Shown: positions 1 through 13,358 of the stretch, piece by piece
How the letters are laid out: every line of letters starts with the position of its first letter
How positions within the stretch are numbered: the first letter of the stretch is position 1
Assembly (NCBI GenBank): GCA_002633005.1
Contig: NMRA01000009.1
Span: 1,025,661 to 1,089,660, forward strand
Direction of reading: 5' to 3'
Length of the DNA stretch: 64,000 nucleotides
From: Phoronis australis
Lineage: Eukaryota > Phoronida > Phoronidae
Translations under genes and position numbers: made by a program
The notes under the pieces: generated by a model
Databases searched by the model: none
Told to the model about the DNA's origin: nothing
The model's input: the letters and a program-made list of their open reading frames with translations, nothing else

Positions 1-3000
1 TCGTATGAAGGATTTTATTGCTTTATCTTGAAAACGTTTTGCAAGTTCATCAAATATGATTTAGTTTGCGAAGCTCGTTTCCCATTCAAAATTGAACACA
101 AAGAATGGTCGTAACACGCAATTACGAGTGTTTAATTTGCCACTTAAATTAGCGACAAAACTAAGCAAAGATAATAGTCCGACACAACGGTGGAATCCCA
201 GTAAATCCCACCTGTTATCTGTCTCATGCACCGCGTGGTGATTGATCGCAGAATGCCGCGCCACCATGCCTGCCAAGACGGCCAAGTAGACAGAAGGTTT
301 AATATAAATAGCTGAGTACAAACTGTTGAACTAGTTTAGGTATGTACGAACATTACAACAAAGATGCACCTTTCATTTGGTGCTACGAGAAGATCATACG
401 ACGGATATTTTAATGAATTAACATAAATCAATGTACACGCTCATCGGGTTTGAAATCAGATACCGTTAATGAATGAATGACGATTGCTGAGATTATTAAT
501 TTTAATTAGTAAACTTTACTCTACACAGTTTCCTTTCGAAAGGTAGTCCTTGTCAGTTATGTTTTACCTTCAGCATATACAAAGATTTTAGACTGTGTGA
601 GATTTACTAATACGCAAATAGTTATTCCATGAAGTTACGATATTAAGAAAATCATCCGAGGTATCACTTTTAAGTAATAAAACTCAATAAATCGGACGTT
701 CAGAAATAGGATCTTGTCGTCAACCGACAGAGATCCGTCTACGGTCGTTCCAGTTCGTGCACTTGGCTCATCAAAATTTGCCTTACTCAAATAAATTATC
801 TCGGTTTGAATTGGACTCGAAAAGATCGATGTTTTATGAATCATTAATACTCAAGAAACGACGATAGATGTACTTTTGATGAGCACATTCATTTAAGTAC
901 ATGTGTACGAAACTCCAACGTTCCACGGTAAAGCACCATATTGGAATAATGTTAGCCATTTTCAGCTAATTGTAAAACTTGTCCTCAAATTTCAATTATT
1001 AACCCTACTTTCAATGATAATTTTTTTAATTGAGTATATGGAATACTCATTATAATCGGACATATTTTGATTTAACGCTAAATATCCATTTTATATTAAG
1101 ATTACAAGATCATTGGTCATATTGTTTTTAAACGAATACAAACTGCGTTATACAATCACAAGATTTTAATCCAACAAACAAAACGACAGGCTTAGTTCCC
1201 TCATCAGTATTTATCTCAGGCAGTGGGAAGGTGTATTAGCATATTAAATTCCAAGGGGTAATCATCTATATTTGCCTTACCCTCTCGGGTTCCTTGATTT
1301 CTTTGTCATGCAATGACTTATGCGATAACACAGTTATTTTTCAGTAGCGCTTATATCTTCGGAATCTGCTCCCATGGGTTCTAATCATCCACTCCGAGAC
1401 AGATCTAGTTTGTTGTACTTGTAGAAAGTGTCCAGATTTACAAATATATTATAACTTTTATTTTTAGAAACTTTAAGTTCATTTTTTAATTATTCCCGAC
1501 GACTTCAAAATTAAACATTAAAATGTTAGTGCACATGCTTACGAGATATTCTTTATCGTCTCAAATTTCGCAAATAGGAACGCTGTCGCTGAAACTATGC
1601 AAAAATATTAGGCGAAACAATTACCTTTACGTACACCGCCATACCAAACTTACTCAAAGAGGAACTCGTTGTAATAAGACATTTTCTTGCTGTTCGTTAT
1701 GTTACACCCATAACAACTTATTCCTGTAATTATTGTTGATATTAGGTTTTAAAATTTAGTAGACAAGCCCAGTCTAGTAAGCTCTCCCGCCTTCTTAATT
1801 CTTGAATTAACACGTTTCTTATTCATTTCATTTATTTTTAAAACAGTGAATGTTTTAAAGTGTAATTATTGTAATTAAATTGATATTTCATTGTTTATTT
1901 TACTGTGTCGTTCCCGCTTTCGCCAACGACCATGCGTTTGGTTGATATGAAACGGTGGTATTACGCATTTGAAGACGTGACGTCAGCATGAGGGCGGCTG
2001 CAGTCGTCTTGTCAATCAACACGTTCATAAGTTGTGCTGAGAGATAAGATGCTTTATGATACTACTCTTGTCAAATTTCTATTGAAAAGTTTCATTTTGT
2101 AAATATTTGTTCACCTCCCTTATTCTGACACCATGATTGGCTGCGTTAATATGTCAGACCATTGTATTACGCCTGGATTACGAGCTCGGATTTATTAGAA
2201 AGTTGCAAAACATCCACGTTAGGAAGTTGTAAGACCTCCAAAATCTGACTTGAAATTAAGCAAGATTGATGAGATATTTGATAAACATAACAGGAAAATT
2301 ATAAATCTTATAATTTGCTAACTAATAAAATATCATTCGTACAGCTGCAGATTCAGCCGTCTTTGAACATATTCGTAAAGCATGAAGAGGGTATTTTGAT
2401 GTAGAGCATTTATGGAAAAGATGGCAATCTGAGAATGAGTGCACCTATGTGGTTATCGCTATGTTGCATTGTTGAATGAGTCGTTAACTGTGGCTTGAAA
2501 AACACATCTTCTGGTAAAATGTGTTTAAATACTGATGACGCAAATCAATAATAAAACTAAAAATGTTGCAATATTTACATATTTGTTAGACTCTTTATCG
2601 ACAAGTTACAAAAGATTGTAACTGAAAGTTAAATAGAAAGATTTTCAAGCCAGCTGTTTCCTTAGTGTTCCTCTAGTGCTTTTTGTCATAACTGTGAGTT
2701 GTGCTGCGATTAACTGCATTATTAGTAGTGCTTAGGAATGTTTTAAACACATTTACAAATGGAGATAAACGCAACTTTTGTTGCAATGGAGCACAAAATT
2801 GTATTAATACCGGTGGTATTTTTTTCTCTCTGGCCTAACACACCTGATAAGATGTCGTCGATCGCTGCAGTTTTCAGTTTATTCCTTCGCCCTTAACAAT
2901 GAACGTAAACGCTACTTCAGAAAACTATAAAAAGAATAGATACTCACAGTGTCTCGAGTAAGTGGCATGATTTCTTTAAGTCATCAATGAAAAAGGACAT

Positions 3001-4095
3001 AACAGCATTCTCAATCGTTACAACTTTTAGTCCTAAATACATAACAGTATTCTTAATCGTTACAAATTTTAGTCCTAAATACATTACAGAACGCATTAAC
3101 ATCGTTAGCAATAATATAATTTTATATTTTTTTCTAAAGTTGAACTTTTGTTGTTTTCCAGAATGTCATCGATGCTCAACAGTCCAATTGAGTTACCAAA
3201 CGCCATGGATGGTCTTGGAGTAGAAAATGAAACAATCCCAATTTATTTGAACGTTGTGTTTAACTGTAGTTATAAGATGTTTGTTTTGGAGTCGTGTGTA
3301 CTTTGTGCGTGCTGCTCTGTGTCTATGTAACTTATTGGTAAGTTATAACCCAGGGAAGTTTTGAATATTAACAGAAGAGAAAATAAATTTTGAAATCAAA
3401 TTTCAGTGTCTAACAGATTTAAATGGATGGCTCAATCTTAAAGAAAGTTGACTGAAACGTTATGAATGCATTGCATAATGTTTGTTATGAATGCATTGCA
3501 TAATGTTTGTTTCACTAGTGACAATCAGTATTTTCACTAATCTTGTTCTTTGTAGGAAAATGATGAAAATTTGTGAAAGACAATATTTAGCATTGAAGAC
3601 CTGCTATGAAGTACAAAGTTCTTTTTACCAGAATATAAAATTCTATTTTTGTAATTTTTGTAGATATTGTCCTCTTGTATGATTTTTCGTGGTTGTAATT
3701 GGACATATGTAACCTTTGTGCTGTTATCACAAGTATGTATCTAGGCTTGTGTACACACGCTGTTCTTGTTATCTTATATTGTCAAGTTAGAATGAGTACG
3801 TGTTACAGTCAAGGTCAGCTACAACGCTTCTTCACACGCAGTGATACAAGCTTTATCAAAGAACGCCATTTGTTTAGTCCGTGTCATCCGCATTTTACAA
3901 CAGCGACACTTCAACCTCATATTTGTGATTCACAAGCTCACTCAGTGTAGATCTACATGTAAATTATGTAGAGGGGTACAAAAAAGACTTCACCTGTCAG
4001 GGTAGTACATCAAGTTCCTTTCTTTTATTGACCACAATTGTACTTGGTTGTTTCTCTATGTGCCTTCCTCTTTCATTTCAAAGCAGTCTTTTTAG
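1..4095. other. Gene-poor AT-rich sequence
   Basis: No coding region, RNA gene or mobile element is recognisable here. The open frames are short, have no domain-like composition and overlap on both strands. One weak exon-like signal is a 55-codon open frame at 3163-3330 that directly follows a pyrimidine-rich acceptor (ends at 3162). The peptide has no motif I know and nothing upstream clearly splices to it, so I leave it uncalled. Confidence 0.5.
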
Positions 4096-4363
4096 CTGGG
4101 GTCCATTTTACAAAAGGTCGTAAGAGCGGTCGTAATTAAGACGGCCGTAACGTTGATTTTAATTTGCGTTATACAGTAAACGTGGCTCGTGAAGACAGCC
4201 GTTAATGAGACAAGTCTGAATAAGTACAACTATCAACTTAACGTCAGATGCAACATTTTCACTCATTCGAAAAACGTAGCGTCGTGTTTACATTAATCTG
4301 CCTGCAACCGTCTTACCTGCGACCGTCTTAACGACGATCGCACTTACGACCTTTGATTTCCAG
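4096..4363. mobile_element. MITE-like inverted-repeat element
   Basis: The left arm (starts at 4096, CTGGGGTCC) and the right arm (ends at 4363) are imperfect reverse complements. They share CTGG, then AAAGGTCGTAAG, then a stretch ending TTAAGACGG, so the ~268 bp can fold back on itself. There is no coding capacity. Short size plus terminal inverted repeats fits a non-autonomous DNA transposon. I could not find a convincing target-site duplication, so the superfamily is open and the outer borders may be off by a few bases. Confidence 0.55.
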
Positions 4364-4707
4364 TGTTACTTTGTACTCCCTTCAATCGATTTAAAATGGC
4401 ATATCAGTGAAAACGAAATGGTTTGACCTTAATCGACTTGTAACATTACTAGTATGGAACTAAAATTGTCAGATACAAGACCTGCGTTTGTATTATCGTA
4501 TAATTACCTACTGCATTAGAGCTGGATCAGAGAAAAGAAAAGTTTATTCATACACAAAATTGCATACTTAGGAATGATTCCTGAGATTCGTCTGGAATGT
4601 GTGAAACCACTCAAATTTTTCAAGATAATTTAGCATTACATTTTCCACTATCGATCAAACCTTGAAAACTTACCCCAACAAAATTGCCGGTCTGAAAATA
4701 TTTTACC

Positions 4708-4809
4708 ATGATTTGAGTTGATATGAAGCCATACGATTCGGAATACTAATGAGTCAAAATGATTTGAGTTGATATGAAGCCATACGATTCGGAATACTAA
4801 TGAGTCAAA
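4708..4809. repeat. 51-bp perfect tandem duplication
   Basis: Two adjacent identical copies of a 51-bp unit, 4708-4758 and 4759-4809. Because 51 is a multiple of three, an open frame on the minus strand runs through both copies, but nothing suggests it is a gene. Confidence 0.9.
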
Positions 4810-5080
4810 AATGACATTGGCCTGGCCACCCGTTCCAATTTTTCTCAATTTAAAACTCATTGCGTACTGAGTGTTGAAACTAGTCCTGCCTGTTACGGCA
4901 ACGACGTCCAACATTTCTTTCTATCATATTTAAAGCGACGACAAATCCACCATTCGTCGAAGAAACTAATTAACTTTAGATTTAAACCACATACTGCTAC
5001 ATATTTAGTCTCAACGTGTTCTATACTCACATGAGAAGTGACTTTTAGTCTTGTAAAGAACTAATTTCGTTATTCCTCAA

Positions 5081-5138
5081 GAGCATGCTCGAATAAAGTG
5101 ACCCGCCGTGAGCATGCTCGAATAAAGTGACCCGCCGT
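5081..5138. repeat. 29-bp perfect tandem duplication
   Basis: Two identical adjacent copies of a 29-bp unit (5081-5109 and 5110-5138). Each starts with the palindromic GAGCATGCTC and ends in GACCCGCCGT. No function is evident. Confidence 0.9.
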
Positions 5139-7565
5139 GACAAGTCAACTTGTAGAGCCTCGTTTCAATTGGCAATAAAGAATTGTCATTTCTTTCCAAG
5201 TCCACAAACCACACTTATTTTGATTAAGGAACAACTTGAGTTTATTGGAAGACGGGTTTATCGCCGCTTTGGCTTGCGCATGTCGGATTTAAGCAAGGGT
5301 GCGTCTTGTCCCAAGGGTGGTTTATGTGGGCAGGTTCAGAAATTGTCAAACTGGCCTAGTGGATGCATAAACTGCCAAGCACCATCTTAGGCCTATATGG
5401 ATCGTGGTTGTTTAAATACTACATAAGCATTTAACGGTGAACTAGTGAGGTGCTCATTCGTTATAATTTCAATGCGCTTGTCCCTACTGCCCTGACAGTC
5501 CGAGGCAGCAAGAAGTAATAACACATTTCCTTAACGTATTTCAGAAAACTCCCTTTGTAAAAGAGCGGATTATATATCCTATGTGTATATCCTGCATCCA
5601 TGTGTCCAGTTTTGAAAGGGTGTATCCGCCTTCATCACCTCGGCTACACATAAAACTTGGCAGAACATACAGAATGAAACTTCAAATACTGGCAGTTAAA
5701 TAAGGATACAATTCACGGTATCAACCCGGATGAAATTGAGAAACAAACGAATTTACGAGGAGACCACTTCACTTGATGATTAAGACAATAGTAAACAGTT
5801 GGGTCAGATTACAGACACTTGAGTTACCTGCACTCAGTGTAACCTTCTCATACCAGTTCAGCCAATGGCTCTCCACAACTCCCCGATACTATCATTTACA
5901 TATGTTCTAAGTCGAAACAGGTACAAACGGCTTAGCGATTGTTATCGATTGTGGTACACCGAAGATACAACTTATTCCAGAGCAGCCTTTTTGAAAACAA
6001 TAGGCTGATCAAAATTTCGATGAAAAAAGTAAATGTTTTTGAACAAGTACCAAAATCATGTTGCTCAATTAGCAATTCCTCATTGACTTAAGAAAACACA
6101 TTCATAAAATCAACAACTAATTACACAGGAAAGCAATTGCAACTGCTTGTTCACGTCAGTCCAATATTCCAATTTGAAGCAATGCTATTTAGGGCAACCG
6201 ATCTCTGGTCGCCGAGTCATCACGACAGTTACGCAACTCAAAAGCAGGCAAAATATTCTAGGAATGGATTACATGTGTTAAAAGCACGAGTATTTGGTCC
6301 TGTCAGTAACATACAAATTTCTCGATGTCGTCTTGATTAAATTATTACACGCTGATACTTTCTGATAAATCATCCCTTATCGGCCGCTTGTTGTTTTAAT
6401 ACAAGCCATTCTAATCTCAGTTATTTTAAAAGTTGCTCACGTCCTGCCCACTGTTAGTTCAGTGTAAACACCTAGACACACATGGGTAGCTAAGACGTAA
6501 GTTTACACGGATAAATATTAATCAAATATTATTAAATCGAGAATCAAAGTCTAAAAAGTCACATGACCAAAGTCAGATAAAGCGTCCTTATTAACTCGCG
6601 GTTTGTCAAGTGCAGCATGTATAAGGTGCGCACGTTTTCACACTTCATTTTACTTGAGTACGTTTCACAGTGCCTCCTCACTAATAGACCATGTTGTCAT
6701 CACATGCAAATCGTGGTGCGAAACGAAAGTCTATTGATAGATACCGAGGGTATTTGTAAAATGTGCAAAGACGTTTCATATTAACCACATAACCAATTTT
6801 CACCAGACACATGTAGCACTGAAGTCGAATAGCATTTCACCCAGGTGATTCCATCGCATTCGTGTCCTCCGTTGCGCACAAAAGTACTGTGGAATTCAAT
6901 CATTTCCACTAGACTGTGTCATATTTACACCATAAGGGACAAAAATTGTACTGAGTCGACCCGGCCAACAAACTGAAAAGATGGTCGATTACATGATATT
7001 TTTTCCGTTTCAGAAGACACAAATACGGTGGAATCGCCCTCCCTCCGAAAAAGGTGGCTTCGTCAGTTATTCATCGGAGAATTGAAGTGTTGAGTCTACC
7101 GATGGTTGCCGTGAAAATTTATCAGATACACACTCAACAATCATCCAACAAATTAAAGATGATAGACAAATTCTTGCTACTGTTCTGATAATGAAGCAGG
7201 TAGACAATATTACGTCATGTTTTCGTATGAAGTCAGCCGCCAGTTGTTTATTCGCAAGTGATTAGAACAGGCTCAGCATTCTTGCTGATAAATTATTACT
7301 GACTCTTTACTTTCTGAGCGAGGGATTAGGGATGTTACCATGAAAAACGGAAATATATATGTCCGATCTGTTACTTATCGACCTTCAGTCAAAAGGCCTA
7401 GTAGACAATTACGATTATGAAATTGGCCCTAACTTGTTCGTTACTCAAATTAAACGTGATTTTTTACCATGGAAAGAAGTTTCAATCTGTTATTGCTTGA
7501 GATCAGTGGCAACAAGTTTATTTGTCACCGCGGTTTATTTTATCAGGCGAAAACAAGACAAAATC
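5139..7565. other. No feature seen
   Basis: Only short overlapping open frames without family resemblance. No repeats of note and no RNA gene recognised. Confidence 0.5.
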
Positions 7566-7906
7566 TAGGAACCTCGAAAAATGTCCAATTTTGGTCAATT
7601 TCGGAACATTGTATTTCAGAAATGATCGATCTTTTTAAGATTCTTAAACATTTATATATAACGCTGTTGCAGTTTTCTAAATTATCGTTTCGTTTCTGCT
7701 TTATGCATTTTTTCTTAAAAAACATACAAATACTATTTTTGATAACCCCTCATGCAAAAGTGGAGCATTTTATAAATCATTCCTAATAGCGTTTTGGACA
7801 ATAGTGTTTTTAGTGAATTTGAAAAAATTCACATGAATGTGATCGGCAATTTCTGAGATACAATGTTCCGACAATGGCCAAAATTGGACATTTCTCAAGG
7901 TTCCTA
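7566..7906. repeat. Foldback: ~63-bp inverted arms around ~210-bp loop
   Basis: The sequence 7566-7628 (starts TAGGAACC) reappears as an imperfect reverse complement at 7841-7906 (ends GGTTCCTA). Both arms share the core ATGTCCAATTTTGG and GGAACATTGTAT. A transcript in either direction could form a long hairpin. It may be a relic foldback transposon or a pair of oppositely inserted short repeats. No target-site duplication is obvious. Confidence 0.7.
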
Positions 7907-10900
7907 CATAACCGAAAACTGGTTGAAGAGAAACCGAGAGGCTGAAAGGCTGGTCCCTTCCACCAGGGCAGTGATAAACAGACCCTTGTTTGGCCTTGAT
8001 TTACCACTGGCCCGCCTTCTGATATAAAATAGACATTAGTACCAGGAGCTTAACCGCGTCTAGTGCCTATGAAGAAGTAATCAAGATAAAGCGTGGGAAC
8101 TCTGTAAAAATACTCGACGAGTACTAAAACTATAAACAGTGAAACTGAAAGGACTCTGCGTTGATCTTAAGTGCATTTGATTCACTTGGCGGAAGGATAG
8201 TCAGTGAGGTTGGGAAATAACTTAAGTGACACAAACTATTATGTAAACCATATTCTGATGTTAAGAAATCATCTTTCATTGCAACCATATTTGCTCTTCC
8301 AAAGTACCCCCCATTGCGCTCTTATCCTTTGTTTGAATTGAAATTGGTTACCAAATGGCTTTAGATCTCTCTGACGATCACAATGCTTCGGCCATTGACA
8401 CAAACACGCCGTGACAAGTAACATTATGGACCTGGTCTGCACCAATAACGACATGTCAAGGAACAAAATGAGACTGATTTTATGACACCAAAGCAAAACT
8501 GTTTTACCAAAAGCGTGGGTCTATTGCCCCTTTAAGAGAACTGAAGAGTCACATTAAGCATAAATATTTGAATTTTTTAAAACTAGTTCATATTCATGTT
8601 ATTAATAATTCAAAACCAGAAAACGAGAGCTTCAACACAGATTTATTACCAAAAACAAAGTCTCCTTTTTGAAAAAGAAGGTAATAAGAATTTATATTTC
8701 TAAGCCGACGTGTCATGCTGTTTATTTAGAATTAAGCGATATGTCAATCACTTGATAAGAGAAACACAGCTAAGACTTTTTGCACAGTTGACCCCAAAAA
8801 GTTACATTAACCAAAAAACGCCATTCATCAGACAATACAAATGGCTGCTTGCCAAACTGATTGAAATGCACAATATCCACTGATTACAAATAATTGCATC
8901 TTCAGTTTAATAGACCCGCGTTGTCCATAACATTTACAATTTAGAATTTAAATATCAGGCTATTGGCGAAATGAGCTTTTGAACCGTGCTACTCCATAGG
9001 CAGGTTGATACGACAGAGATAAGGGGCTCGGGCTAAGCCCCAAAATAAATTACGATCGACAAACTGCGATTAGCCACGAGTTACTATGTCAAAACTCGGT
9101 GGTCGTTCAAAGTTTTGCGAGATAGATACATAGGCCCGAGCGAGACCGCCTGCGTAGGAAACTGAGTAAAATCGCGAACAGATATCACAAACATTTGACT
9201 AAGCCAGAATGGGCGTTTGATTTGCATACCTTGCATTAGCGCTCATAACCGAGGGTTAAATATTCGCGTTTAGTGGCATGTTTACTTGGTAAACAGCGAG
9301 TTGTTTTACTTATAACTTTAACGAATCTTTAAGGTCCGCTTTTGTTGATGAATGCCGAGAGACCAAGCAACGGAGCTCAGACAAAAAGGTGAGCGTATTT
9401 TGTAATCAGACATTGTAGGAAACGTTAGAGTCGTGCCTTCATTCATCGACAAGTGTCGCTGGATCTCAGTCAACGAGAACTCCAGCCTTCAATGTATAAT
9501 TTTTCTTTGGCAATAGAGTCTATGTAGATATGTTACGTGATGAAAATTCGAGACTATCTTAAAATATATCATGCTGTAAACATATACTTTAGGACAGAGA
9601 CAATCAGATGTGGTTGTACAGCGCACCTGACCATCTAGGTATGACACAGGTGGTGTGTGCTCTGACACCTGGTTGCCGTCATAACCATCAAGAGAATGAG
9701 AATTGAAACATTTCAAATAAGTTATCACCGTTTTCGACATGACATAGTACCCCCAGTGTGATTATTGAGACATGTACAGTTGTCCCGTTATTCTATAAAT
9801 ACGAAATTAATGGCATTTCGACGCCAACTTGTATGTACTGAAGTGCATACCCACCAACAAGCGAGTCTTCGTGTAGTACACCTGTACACATAGACCAGTG
9901 CTAACTCAGTACTATTGCCATCCCATAATCTGATTAATGTGGTTATCATACTTTCGTAGCATTAGGCAAAGTATTTGCAGTTTTACGAAAAACGACAGGA
10001 GTCAACCAATGTTATTCTATACTAAAATAATTTAAGATTTTGAGATAAAATCTCATTGAATAAGTTCTGTTGATGTAATTGCAAGATTTTTCATAGGCTG
10101 AATTCAAATTTTTGAGAAAAATAGTCATACATATTATGTGACAGTTTTCAGAATCGCTCTTTTTCTGAGAGATTTGTTTTTATAGCTATTAATATTTTCC
10201 CACTCTCCGACATATGTTAAAACATTCTATTCATGAAAGCATTTTACAAATTTTCTCAATTCTTAGTTACAAATTTCCCTATAAATAAAATCACAAAGTA
10301 ACCCTTATTTATTGAAAAATGGCCGGGTTAGCTGGTTTTAAGCACCGAAAATCCGACATTCCTATTAAAACACGAATAATTTTAGCGCATTGCTGTCTAA
10401 GTGTTTGTACCTAAAATACCCGTATAACGTTACAATGCACTTGAAACCAGACTGTGTTAGTGAATAAAAAACGTTGGTGGCCGGTTCAATGAAACTGGAC
10501 GAGACAGAAGAGTTTCAAATTTTACCAAGCGGACATCTATTTGGCAATTGGATATAATTTTCTCCTGCCATAATGTTTCAAGTCATATAATACATTTCAT
10601 AGAGACAGTTTTGTTACTGGCAGGGAAGAAAGCAGTGACTAGTTCTGCGGTTTATTTTGAATACAGGCTTCAGTTTTGTTCTTTCAACTGTGTCTCCGAG
10701 GCACTTCTTTCAACAGGAACCGGAAGTGGACCTTTCAATGAAGTTTAGTGGATAGTGGGTTGGTCTTTTCTTGGATCCAAACTATAACCGAAAAGGAAAA
10801 ATGGGGCTTGGGGTTGAATTGAAGAATCGAGTGCAGAACATGATGCTGTAGAGCGGTTGGCCATTCGTACATATTATTCAGTGGAAAAGTTAAACATTTT

Positions 10901-11962
10901 ATAGAAATCGAAGTAGATGTATAGAAATCTTTCCTTTGGCAGTCCACCAAAACCTACATGGCCGAGGACTCCATAGCTACGTTTATTCAAGTGGTTGCTG
11001 ATAGAGCAATTTAATAATGGAAAGTTACAGAAGACGTATATTCATCTGTTCTCTGCGAGAAGTATGAATTGGTGAATATCATAAACAATTGTAACCTTCT
11101 TGTTTGCTGATCATATTTGAATATCGTATTACATTTATTAGTGAAAGGGCTATAAATTCAAAGTCGCAGCACGAAAATTTTGAAAAGCAAACAAAATAGA
11201 TTAGGCAACCTGGCGTTCACTGATGGAGCTGTTCCAACTGCAAAATGTTTATTGTAATGTTAATAAAGGCAAAGACATAAAAATGTCGACAATCAGTAAG
11301 TAAAATATGTAATTAACTCTACGTCACTGTGTTTGGTCAGAAAATGATTTCTTTGATACAAACCCGTCAAAGAGTGAAAAGAAAGGTATATTTTGTTTTT
11401 TATTATAAATAACAAACGAAAATTCTTTTCTCAAAATTTCCTGTGATCAACGATAATAAATGGATTCATGCGAAATTAAAGGTCATGGTTTATGAGTAAA
11501 CATATTGATAATAGATTATGCTATTTACATAAATATAAATACGATTATAATGAAAAATATCATTTTAATTTTATCTCAACACAAGAGGTGCAACACACAG
11601 ATTAAATTATGACGGCGAACAACCGTTGCTCTATGATATTGGCATTCATTTTTCCTTCGCATAAAGCGATAGTCCTGCTGGCGATTCAATCTCGACACCC
11701 CGTGGTTTAAAATGACTTTATAAGATTGGGAGATACCGAGATGGTGCATAGCAAGCAATCAGTGGTCATTATAGTCCACAGCCTACGTAAGGTATAATAT
11801 GGATATCCATTAACAACTAAACTCTTTAAAAATAGCTAATTACGTGTTTATTCTAATGCGAAGATTTCTTCACCACCAAGATATTTCTGCAATAATTGTT
11901 CTGCAAATTACAAAATGAAGGTCTCTTTTCCACCATAGTGACTGTGTTCTGTTGACCGAGCG
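7907..11962. other. No gene recognised
   Basis: AT-rich sequence with short scattered open frames on both strands and no recognisable domains, RNA genes or long repeats. It lies upstream of the PERCC1-like gene and could hold its 5' exon and enhancers, but I cannot point to a specific first exon. Confidence 0.45.
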
Positions 11963-12019
11963 TAATCAATAATATCTAATTATCCATTAATTTTAATCAC
12001 GTGTGTCATAATTAATATC
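11963..12019. promoter_or_regulatory. Cluster of TAAT/ATTA cores upstream of PERCC1-like exon
   Basis: Within about 57 bases there are many homeodomain-type cores, including TAATCAATAA, CTAATTATCC, CATTAATTTTAATC and CATAATTAATA, some 330 bp before the PERCC1-like coding exon. Such clusters often bind homeodomain factors, but in DNA this AT-rich they also occur by chance. A regulatory role is inference only. Confidence 0.2.
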
Positions 12020-12347
12020 ACTCTCCAGTACAAACAGCGAGCATTCCTAAGATCTAAAACCTGAGGTCTGATCGCCTAGTCTTATGTGGAATTTTGAGAG
12101 CTTGCCCAAATTAAGAGAGGAGCCTTTGAGAGCTTTATGCTTTAATACTAATGGTTGTCAGTTTCATTTTGTGACGTATGATTTTATAAAAATTGCTCTC
12201 GTAACGTGCTGCAGACCTTTGTTTAATGAGGGACTATTTAAAAGACGTACGGGGTGTGTAAATGATCAATTCTGTTCTCCCTTTGTCAACCATTATACCG
12301 TTTACTACAATTATACCATTTTCTTCCAGGGAATAGTGCATTTCGGA

Positions 12348-13211
12348 ATGATTGTGCAAGGAGAGAATTTTCCCGTAAAGACAGGAAATATGATGGATGT
12401 TGACACAATTCCAAAATTCTCAAGCTCTGCTATTAGTGCAGAAAAATTCACGGTAAACAATAACACCGACGCACTCAGCACGACGAGTTTCTATCTTACC
12501 AAAGAAGTACACAGCATTGACGATGAATTCGATTCAGAGTATGATGAAGAGGTCGATGAAGAATTTTCTGAAGACGAATTTTTGCAGGAAGAGCAACAGA
12601 CAGCACCGGAGAATGATGTCACGCAACAGCTTCTTAATTTTGCAGAGGCAGTTAACAGTGACATTCAGAGATTTTTTGGTCGAAAAGCTGAAGATGAAGA
12701 TAGTTGCGACATATATCAGGATAAATGGACTTCGGGGAAATCTGGAAGAGAGTTATATTACGCAGAACTTCTCAAAATAGCACAAGGAGGAGACACCGGT
12801 GAAAATGAACCAAAGTCAAAAACAGACACGTCTAAAAATAAACATGACTCAAGCAAATCGAAACAATACTCAGGTAAAATGAACGTGAAAATTGGAGTTG
12901 GTCCTCTTGCAGAATTATTTGAATACGGATTGAGGAACTATATCAGTGATAAGAATTCAAATTGTGCAGCAAGGCATAAGCGCTTCAAAACGGATGTAAC
13001 AAAATATGAACACCTTGTTCCCATGGCCGACAGAAAGTTACCTCGCTCATTTTGGAAAGAACCAGGAAATGAGGACACCGCAGTTGGAAAGAATGGGGTT
13101 GTTGACCCACCGAAAGTTATTGACTTCAGCGATCTTATAGAGAGTTTAAATAGCAATAGTGAAAATTCGGAGGAATACGTAAACGATGTAGCAACAGAAT
13201 TGGGACTCTGA
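12348..13211 (+). CDS. PERCC1: PERCC1-like protein (proline/glutamate-rich with coiled coil 1)
   Basis: I recognise this as a homologue of vertebrate PERCC1, a small intracellular protein of unknown biochemical activity. In humans it is needed for enteroendocrine cell function, and loss of its locus causes congenital diarrhoea. Landmarks, counted from the Met at 12348: an acidic Asp/Glu tract at about residues 59-80; a Q-L-L-N-F-A-E helix at ~93 leading into IQRFFGRK at ~109; GRELYYAELLKIA at ~132-144; a Lys/Ser-rich linker at ~155-177; GPLAELFEYGLRNYI at ~185-199; PMADRKLPRSFWKEP at ~225-239; and DFSDLIESL at ~259. These blocks match the vertebrate protein in order and spacing. The frame is open upstream to 12084, but a pyrimidine tract and CAG at 12321-12329 look like a splice acceptor, so I take 12330 as the exon start and the first Met inside it (purine at -3). 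Translation gives 287 residues and stops at 13211. It has no signal peptide or membrane segment. Upstream exon(s) are not identified. Confidence 0.88.
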   Translation: MIVQGENFPVKTGNMMDVDTIPKFSSSAISAEKFTVNNNTDALSTTSFYLTKEVHSIDDEFDSEYDEEVDEEFSEDEFLQEEQQTAPENDVTQQLLNFAEAVNSDIQRFFGRKAEDEDSCDIYQDKWTSGKSGRELYYAELLKIAQGGDTGENEPKSKTDTSKNKHDSSKSKQYSGKMNVKIGVGPLAELFEYGLRNYISDKNSNCAARHKRFKTDVTKYEHLVPMADRKLPRSFWKEPGNEDTAVGKNGVVDPPKVIDFSDLIESLNSNSENSEEYVNDVATELGL

Positions 13212-13358
13212 AAAATGTTGTGTGGATGACGAATTTACAGTGCGAGTATTTACTATCTAGAGAAACCTGTGGTGATTATCGGATTTGAATTTGATTGCAT
13301 ATCTGGCTAACCAAGTGCCACAGAAATCAAAACTGACAAATAATTAAGCCAAAGATCT

